Part shown: piece by piece, positions 59,174-64,000 of the stretch
Layout: every line of letters begins with the position of its first letter
Numbering within the stretch: the stretch's first letter is position 1
Origin: JAIBJN01 sp963775505
Lineage (GTDB): Bacteria > Actinomycetota > Thermoleophilia > Gaiellales > Gaiellaceae
Reading direction: 5' to 3'
NCBI GenBank assembly: GCA_963775505.1
Contig: CAVZIL010000003.1
Location: 1-64,000, forward strand
DNA length: 64,000 bases
Program-made: the position numbers and the translations under genes
Notes under the pieces: generated by a model
Database searches by the model: none
Told to the model about the DNA's origin: nothing
Seen by the model: the letters and a program-made list of their open reading frames with translations, nothing else

Positions 59174-62077
59174 CTAGGCGCTGATCCCCTGAGCTGTGGC
59201 GACGTGCACGCCGCCTTCGTGCAGCGCCATCTCGTCTTCGTGGGTGCCCGGCTTGAGGTCGAAGACGACCTTCTTGACCGTGCCGGTGAAGGGGTAGGGC
59301 GACTTGGCCGCGTAGGCGCGGTCGACGGGCAGGCCGTTGTCGCGGCCGACGTCCATGCCGGCGTACCCGGAGTAGCGGACGGCGACCGTCCTCTCGATCC
59401 GTCCCTCGCCGATCTGCTCGTCGTTCGCAGAGAGGTACACGGTTCCGCCCGCCGACCGTTCCTGCTGGTCGGACTCGAACAGCATCCGGACCGTGACGTC
59501 CCCGGTCGGGATGGGTGCGGTCGAGACCTGCTCGTACCGCTCGACGCCCATCATCGAGTAGCTGTGGTGCAGGAGGCCGTTCTCGTCGACCCAGAGCGAG
59601 AAGCCGCCCATCTCGTCCGCCTCGGCGACGATCACGCCCTCGGCGCCATCTCTGGGGACCGAGAGCTCCGCCTCGATCGCGTAGGAGCGGCCGTAGACGC
59701 GCGGGATCATGCCGGCGGCGACGTTCTGGACGTCGCCGTAGAAGGTCTGGGTCGTGATCGTCGGCATCGGCGGCAGGTCCCCGAAGAAGACCGAGAACGC
59801 CGCCAGCAGCGGCAGGACGTTGTGCTTCTCGGCCTCCTCCCAGAAGAGCTCCTTCAGCTCCGCGAGCTTCTCAGGGTTCTCCGCGGCGACGTCCTTCGCC
59901 TGGCTGAAGTCGTCGGGCAGGTAGTACAGCTCCCAGGTGTCCTGCTCCGGGTCGTACGCTCCGGGCGCGAACCTCGCCATCGTCGGCGGCGAGATGTCCC
60001 ACGGGATCCGGTCGAGCTTGCAGGCGGCCCACCAGCCGTCCTTGTAGATCGCCCGGTTGCCGACGGCCTCGAAGTACTGCACGGTGTGGCGCTCCTCTGC
60101 GTTCGCGTCCTCGAAGGTGTGGAGGAAGCTCGTCCCCTCCATCGGCTTCTGGGTTGTCCCCTCCACGACCTTGGGCTCGGGGATGCCGGCGGCTTCGAGG
60201 ATCGTCGGACCGACGTCGATGACGTGAGTGAACTGGGTGCGCAACCCGCCGGCGTCCTTGATCCGCTCCGGCCAGGAGACCACCGTGGCGTTGCGCGAGC
60301 CGCCGAGGTGGGAAGCGACCTGCTTGCCCCACTGGAACGGCGCATTCCCGGCCCACGCCCAGGCGGCCGCGTAGTGCGGCGCGTACGCGTCGGTGCCCCA
60401 GGCGTCGAGCCCGCCGTACTGCTCGATCAGCGAGAGCTGCTGCTCGGGCGTGAGGGCGATCCCGTTCTGCATCGTCAGCTCGTTGAAGGAGCCGGTCAGC
60501 GTTCCCTCGAGACTCGCGCCGTTGTCCCCGAAGATGTAGATGACGAGCGTGTTGTCGAGCTCGCCCATCTCCTCGACCGCGTCGAGCAGGCGGCCGACGT
60601 TCCAGTCGGTGTTCTCCTGGAAGCCGGCATAGACCTCCATCTGCCGCGCGTACAGCGTCTTCTCGCTGTCCGAGAGCGAGTCCCAGGCGGGAAGCGCGTC
60701 CGGTCTCGGCGTGAGCACCGCATCCGGCGGGATCACGCCCAGCGTCTTCTGCCGTTCGAAGGTCTCCTCGCGCAGCACATCCCAGCCCCGGTCGAACTTG
60801 CCGCTGTACTTCTCGCTCCACTCGACCGCGACCTGGTGCGGCGCGTGCGAGCACCCGGTCGAGTAGTAGACGAACCACGGCTTCTCCTGGTCCTGGGCGC
60901 GCACCTGGTGCAGCCAGCGGACCGCCTGATCGGTGAGGTCGTCCGGCCAGTAGTACTGCTTGGTGTCCTCGCCCTCCGGGACGCCGATGGTCGTGTTGTC
61001 CTGCGTGATCAGGGGGTCGTACTGGCCCGCCTCGCCACCGAGGATGCCCCAGAAGTGATCGAATCCCCACGCGTTCGGCCAGCGGTCGAACGGCCCGGCG
61101 GCACCCTGGACGTGATCGGGGGTCAGGTGCCACTTGCCGAACCCCGCCGTCGAGTAGCCGTTGCCCTGGAGCGCCCGGACGAACGGAGCGCACTCCTTCG
61201 GCACGCTCGCCGAGTAGCCGGGGAACGGGCCGGGGAACTCTCCGATCGATCCGAAGCCGACGGTGTGGTGATTGCGGCCGGTAAGGAGGGCGGCCCTGGT
61301 GGGCGAGCAGATCGCGACAACGTGGAAGCGGTTGTACCTGAGGCCCTGGTCGGCGAGGCGCGTCATGGCCGGCGTCGAAACGGGCCCGCCGAAGGTCGAC
61401 GGGTTCCCGAAGCCCGCGTCGTCGATAAGGACGAGCAGCACATTCGGCGCACCGTCCGGCGGTGACGGTGTCATGTTGATCGTCCAATCGGCGACCGACG
61501 CGTCGAGCGTTCGGCCGATCGTGCCCCCGAAGTTCGGATCGGGGATCGGCAGCACCGTGCGGTCCGGGCTGAACTTCCCCATCGCCTCGCCGAGCGACTC
61601 CTTCAAGGCGCCCATGCCCTTCTTGTCGCCCTGGACAACCGAGCGGAGCTTGGCGCCCGCGAGCGCCTGCTCGACACCGAGCCGCTGCTCGTCGTCGAAG
61701 ATCGCGATGATCCCGGCCGACCCCGGCGGCAGGTTCTCGCCGATCTTTTCGCGAAGCTCCTTCTCGACCTTGTTGCCGGCAAACCGGCCGACGACCCTGC
61801 CCGCGACGGCCCCGACCGCGACCGACGCAAGCAGCGGCGGCGCGAACAAGCCCACCGCGAGCCCGACGCCACCCCCCCAGCCCGTTCCCTTGCGTCCGAG
61901 GTTGTCGCCGGTCCGCTGCACCGAGACGTTGCCGTCCTCGTCGTGCGTGACGAGGATGACGCCCTCGATCGAGATCTCTTTCTCCTTGACGAGCTCGACC
62001 AGCGCCTCGAAGTCCTTCGTCGCCTCGTCGATGTCCTGGTAGCCGGCAACGAGGACGTCGGTGGCTTTCTCAGCCAT
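59174..62077 (-). CDS. Arylsulfatase fused to a DUF1269-type domain
   Basis: A 967-residue protein. Residues 1-150 resemble DUF1269: VLVAGYQDIDEATKDFEALV and GWGGGVGLAVGLFAPPLLAS, then a glycine-rich hydrophobic stretch and GSAGIIAIFDDEQRLGVEQA. From about 180 it is a formylglycine-type sulfatase: metal Asp 219/220 in LLVLIDDAGFG, active-site Cys 257 in CSPTRAALLTGRN, FGKWHLTP and IFGDNGAS. The tail is beta-rich. The ATG at 62077 follows GGGAGAGCC. No anaerobic or FGE maturase gene lies in the window. The hydrophobic stretch might anchor it; there is no signal peptide. Confidence 0.88.
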   Translation of the reverse strand: MAEKATDVLVAGYQDIDEATKDFEALVELVKEKEISIEGVILVTHDEDGNVSVQRTGDNLGRKGTGWGGGVGLAVGLFAPPLLASVAVGAVAGRVVGRFAGNKVEKELREKIGENLPPGSAGIIAIFDDEQRLGVEQALAGAKLRSVVQGDKKGMGALKESLGEAMGKFSPDRTVLPIPDPNFGGTIGRTLDASVADWTINMTPSPPDGAPNVLLVLIDDAGFGNPSTFGGPVSTPAMTRLADQGLRYNRFHVVAICSPTRAALLTGRNHHTVGFGSIGEFPGPFPGYSASVPKECAPFVRALQGNGYSTAGFGKWHLTPDHVQGAAGPFDRWPNAWGFDHFWGILGGEAGQYDPLITQDNTTIGVPEGEDTKQYYWPDDLTDQAVRWLHQVRAQDQEKPWFVYYSTGCSHAPHQVAVEWSEKYSGKFDRGWDVLREETFERQKTLGVIPPDAVLTPRPDALPAWDSLSDSEKTLYARQMEVYAGFQENTDWNVGRLLDAVEEMGELDNTLVIYIFGDNGASLEGTLTGSFNELTMQNGIALTPEQQLSLIEQYGGLDAWGTDAYAPHYAAAWAWAGNAPFQWGKQVASHLGGSRNATVVSWPERIKDAGGLRTQFTHVIDVGPTILEAAGIPEPKVVEGTTQKPMEGTSFLHTFEDANAEERHTVQYFEAVGNRAIYKDGWWAACKLDRIPWDISPPTMARFAPGAYDPEQDTWELYYLPDDFSQAKDVAAENPEKLAELKELFWEEAEKHNVLPLLAAFSVFFGDLPPMPTITTQTFYGDVQNVAAGMIPRVYGRSYAIEAELSVPRDGAEGVIVAEADEMGGFSLWVDENGLLHHSYSMMGVERYEQVSTAPIPTGDVTVRMLFESDQQERSAGGTVYLSANDEQIGEGRIERTVAVRYSGYAGMDVGRDNGLPVDRAYAAKSPYPFTGTVKKVVFDLKPGTHEDEMALHEGGVHVATAQGISA

Positions 62078-62268
62078 TACGGCTCTCCCTTCGATTCCGA
62101 GCATCGCGGCTCCCATGCCGCGCTGCCCAGCATCGCACAGACGCGCGTGACCGAACATCGCCCGGCCGCGGGTTCACCTGGGTGAACGTTGGCCGCGGGT
62201 GATGCGCGAGTTAGGAGATTGCAGGAACCTCGTGCTGGACACCTGCCGGATCGACCGAAGGGAGGACG

Positions 62269-62448
62269 ATGGAATCGTTCTGGGCAATGGTCGTGTATCT
62301 CTCGCTCGCGGCGACAGGGGCTCTGGTTGCATTCGTGATCATCTACAGGCTCGGCGCGGCGGCGGCGCGAGAAAGAGCGCATTCACGAGCACGGACGTCC
62401 AGAACCGCCGCGACCGGGCGGATGCGCCACCATCGACGTGTGACCTGA
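62269..62448 (+). CDS. Small single-span membrane protein
   Basis: A 59-residue frame starting MESFWAMVVYLSLAATGALV, one helix, then a strongly basic tail (REROAH-type Arg/His-rich sequence, ending HHRRVT). GGGAGG lies just before the ATG, which is the main support. Function unknown. It opens a plus-strand group of short genes upstream of the DUF1269-like protein. Confidence 0.55.
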   Translation: MESFWAMVVYLSLAATGALVAFVIIYRLGAAAARERAHSRARTSRTAATGRMRHHRRVT

Positions 62449-62460
62449 ATCGGCCGGCGA

Positions 62461-62721
62461 GTGCACCGACGGATGTCGAAGCGCTACGCAGGCCGCAGCG
62501 GACAAGACCGCGTCCCCTACCGGATTGTGATTCGCGGTGAGATCGGAGAGCCGCTCGTGGGACCACTGGAAGGAATGACCGTCGAGGTCGTCGGCGAGGA
62601 GTCCGTGCTGACGGGGGACCTCCTCGATCAGGCCCAGCTCCAGGGAGCATTGAGCTGGCTGACCAAGCTCGGCGTCGAGATCGTCAGCGTGAACGCGACA
62701 GACGACCAGTCGCAGCGATGA
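62461..62721 (+). CDS. Small protein of unknown function, actinobacterial type
   Basis: An 86-residue protein (82 if the ATG at 62473 is used): YRIVIRGEIGEPLVGPLEGM, then VEVVGEESVLTGDLLDQAQL and GALSWLTKLGVEIVSVN. The short beta-strand/helix pattern with TGDLLDQAQL resembles a widespread but uncharacterised actinobacterial small protein. It follows the small membrane protein by 12 bp. Confidence 0.68.
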   Translation: MHRRMSKRYAGRSGQDRVPYRIVIRGEIGEPLVGPLEGMTVEVVGEESVLTGDLLDQAQLQGALSWLTKLGVEIVSVNATDDQSQR

Positions 62722-62742
62722 CCGGATGAGGCCGCCTGGAGC

Positions 62743-63051
62743 ATGCTGGACGCCTCGCCGAGGCTCCTCATCGTCGGGGGCCGCTATGTCCCCGGAATGC
62801 GCTTCGCCGTCAACGCGTCGATGGGACTTTCCGACATCCCGTATCGCCGCTTTCTGCCATGGTCGGTTCTCGGAGGCGCGCTGTGGTCGATCTATACGTG
62901 CGGTCTGGCCTACCTGGTGGCGTCGACGCTGGCCGGCTTCCCGCTCGCATCCATGGTCATCGCCGCCGTCATCACCTCTGCCGTCATCGTGGCCACCTAC
63001 TTCGTCTATCGGCGCAGACAGAGGCGCGTCGCCGAGAAGAGCCGCGAGTGA
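62743..63051 (+). pseudogene. DedA family membrane protein, C-terminal fragment
   Basis: About 102 residues matching the second half of DedA/VTT proteins: GGRYVPGMRFAVNASMGLSD holds the conserved Arg and Gly residues, YRRFLPWSVLGGALWSIYTC the next helix, then a terminal helix and a basic end. DedA proteins have about 200 residues; the first half, including the re-entrant loop and its acidic motif, is absent upstream, where the small 62461 gene lies. A true fragment, not a short family member, is likely. Confidence 0.65.
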
Positions 63052-63122
63052 CGCATCGGCCCCCGCTGGTTCATCGCGATAGACCCTGCAACGACGACGC
63101 AAACGATCAGAGAGGAGACGTG

Positions 63123-63677
63123 ATGGCAATCGGACCCGTTCAGCTCATAGTGTTGGGCTTTGCTCATCCCGAGTTTCACGGGGAGATCGTCGCCGAGCTG
63201 GAGCGGCTACGAGAAAGCGACACGGTGCGAGTGATCGACGCCCTCGCAGTCCATAAGGACGCAAGCGGGGAGATCGAGGTGGCGCACCTGAGCAACCTCA
63301 GCGACGAGGAGGCGATCGAGCTCGGCAGCAAGGTCGGCGCCCTCATCGGCCTCGGCATCGAGGGCGAGGAAGGCATGGAGGCGGGCGCTCTGGCGGGCGC
63401 CGAGGCGGCCGCCGAGCACGGCGTGCATGCCTTCTCGGACGAGGACGCCTGGGACGTGCTCGAGGAGATCCCCAACGACTCGGCCGCCGCGCTCCTGTTG
63501 CTCGAGCACCACTGGGCGGTTCCCCTCCGGGATGCGATCGTGCGCGCTGGAGGTTTCCGCATCAGCGACGGTTTCATCAGTCCGCTCGACCTCGTCGAGA
63601 TTGGGCTGGTGTCCGCCGAGGAAGCCAAGGAGCTCCACGCGATGGAGGCCAAGGCCGAGGCCGCAAGCGCCACGTAG
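63123..63677 (+). CDS. DUF1269/DUF6325-like protein
   Basis: A 184-residue protein: VQLIVLGFAHPEFHGEIVAE, LRESDTVRVIDALAVHKDAS, then a glycine-rich stretch GSKVGALIGLGIEGEEGMEA and DSAAALLLLEHHWAVPLRDA. The layout parallels the first 150 residues of the sulfatase fusion 1 kb away on the other strand. GAGAGGAGACG precedes the ATG. Members are often called stress-related membrane proteins but the role is not established. Confidence 0.8.
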   Translation: MAIGPVQLIVLGFAHPEFHGEIVAELERLRESDTVRVIDALAVHKDASGEIEVAHLSNLSDEEAIELGSKVGALIGLGIEGEEGMEAGALAGAEAAAEHGVHAFSDEDAWDVLEEIPNDSAAALLLLEHHWAVPLRDAIVRAGGFRISDGFISPLDLVEIGLVSAEEAKELHAMEAKAEAASAT

Positions 63678-63708
63678 CGCCCGGCGAGACGAGATCGGAG
63701 GCAAGGAG

Positions 63709-63774
63709 ATGCTCAGGACCCGCAGAGTCGCGCGACGGACCAGCCGACGCACTGCCAGGCGTCGGCGCCGTTAA
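63709..63774 (+). CDS. Arg-rich micropeptide
   Basis: A 21-residue frame, Arg and Thr rich (MLRTRRVARRTSRR then TARRRRR). GGAGGCAAGGAG lies directly before the ATG and a hairpin follows the stop, so it looks like the last unit of the DUF1269 operon. The size is below normal limits and no function is claimed. Confidence 0.45.
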   Translation: MLRTRRVARRTSRRTARRRRR

Positions 63775-63797
63775 CCCAGCGGCCGGCAAGAAGGGCG

Positions 63798-63829
63798 CGG
63801 GTGCCGGGCAGGAAGCTGACCGGCACCCG
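63798..63829 (+). terminator. Hairpin after the DUF1269 operon
   Basis: CGGGTGCCGG (63798-63807) pairs perfectly with CCGGCACCCG (63820-63829), 12-nt loop, 24 bp after the micropeptide stop. It probably ends the plus-strand transcript. Confidence 0.6.
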
Positions 63830-63934
63830 ATGCTCGAGGAACGTTCCCGAACAGGTGACCTACACCGCTTCCGCTCTGCCCGTTCGGCGCCGCACCCGGT
63901 GAACAGCCGAGTCTCTGGCGAGTTTCTGCGCGGG

Positions 63935-64000
63935 TTACAAGGCTCCGAGCGTTCGAGCACGAGCTATCGCATCCTGCCGCGACGAGACCCGAAGCTTGTG
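63935..64000 (-). CDS. LuxR-family regulator, C-terminal end (partial)
   Basis: The last 21 residues of a minus-strand gene enter from the right edge: HKLRVSSRQDAIARARTLG then AL and a TAA stop. This is the end of a LuxR/GerE helix-turn-helix (recognition helix then RxxAIxRAxxLGxL). The rest of the protein, including any ATPase or receiver domain, lies outside the window. The 160-bp gap before it holds only the hairpin described above. Confidence 0.7.
   Translation of the reverse strand, partial: HKLRVSSRQDAIARARTLGAL

Noticed and set aside
59041..59184. 47-codon frame from a GTG at 59041
   Set aside because: No Shine-Dalgarno, no recognisable sequence, and it runs into the end of the opposing sulfatase gene. 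Kept only as a remote possibility.
1..64000. tRNA, rRNA or prophage features
   Set aside because: No cloverleaf with a CCA-type end, no rRNA-like conserved blocks, and no integrase, portal or terminase genes were seen. A computational scan would be needed to exclude tRNAs fully.

Overview
The window is a very GC-rich chromosome segment with GTG starts, dense gene packing, ATGA/GTGA overlaps and a complete coenzyme F420 gene set. It also carries diguanylate-cyclase, HD-GYP and guanylate-cyclase-type signalling proteins and many zinc-ribbon, ECF sigma and DUF-type genes. Together these suggest an actinobacterium, most likely a deep-branching Thermoleophilia/Gaiellales-like lineage. That placement is inferred from gene content; no rRNA or tRNA gene is present to test it. 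There is no clear prophage, CRISPR array, autonomous IS element or replication origin. No stretch over 300 bases lacks a plausible gene.

Layout. 0-4.4 kb: homoserine dehydrogenase-like gene, PLP decarboxylase, CoxE-like VWA protein, small secreted protein. 4.4-12.5 kb: PEP carboxylase (frameshifted), 8-oxoguanine-deaminase-like amidohydrolase, class III aminotransferase, then an overlapping urate-degradation operon (HIU hydrolase, OHCU decarboxylase, uricase, hotdog protein, ABM protein). 12.4-17.5 kb: F420 biosynthesis (cofE, npdG and cofD on one strand; cofC and fused fbiC on the other). 17.6-27.5 kb: small membrane proteins, two polytopic glycosyltransferase-like proteins, an ornithine-cyclodeaminase-like enzyme, an alpha/beta hydrolase, a rhodanese, a glucose/sorbosone dehydrogenase, an MBL-fold hydrolase, and a cupredoxin plus membrane protein. 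27.5-37.2 kb: signalling block (zinc ribbon-cyclase-ATPase-TPR; GAF-GGDEF-GAF-GAF-HD-GYP; degenerate GGDEF; LacI-HTH/coiled coil). 37.2-46 kb: membrane and envelope genes, a cupin, an ATP-grasp-like protein, a diiron protein, YihY, an antiporter remnant, CYTH and L,D-transpeptidase. 46.2-49.7 kb: a sigma factor with a membrane-spanning tail beside a Gly-Asn-repeat secreted protein, and a second sigma/zinc-finger anti-sigma pair. 49.8-54.6 kb: a second glucose/sorbosone dehydrogenase, a PEP-mutase-family lyase, an oxidoreductase with a divergent MarR regulator, and an AraC-type regulator. 55-58.7 kb: a three-subunit xanthine-dehydrogenase-family molybdoenzyme. 59.2-64 kb: a DUF1269-sulfatase fusion, several small proteins, a DedA fragment, a second DUF1269-like protein and the end of a LuxR regulator.

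How the genes work together. The molybdoenzyme (xanthine to urate), uricase, HIU hydrolase and OHCU decarboxylase would carry purines to (S)-allantoin, with the amidohydrolase feeding oxidised guanine into the same route. The F420 genes cover all recognised steps except the flavin reductase domain normally fused to FbiB. The signalling block suggests c-di-GMP control, but no target is visible.

Three points stand out. (1) A structured repeat of about 150-165 bp with 18-bp terminal inverted repeats occurs three times, each copy touching the stop codon of a neighbouring gene, and its paired positions differ between copies in a compensating way. (2) At least ten otherwise intact genes are broken by single-base frameshifts, which points to residual sequencing error more than to decay. 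(3) Many first genes have a TANNNT box 6-9 nt before the start codon and no Shine-Dalgarno sequence, the pattern of leaderless transcripts.
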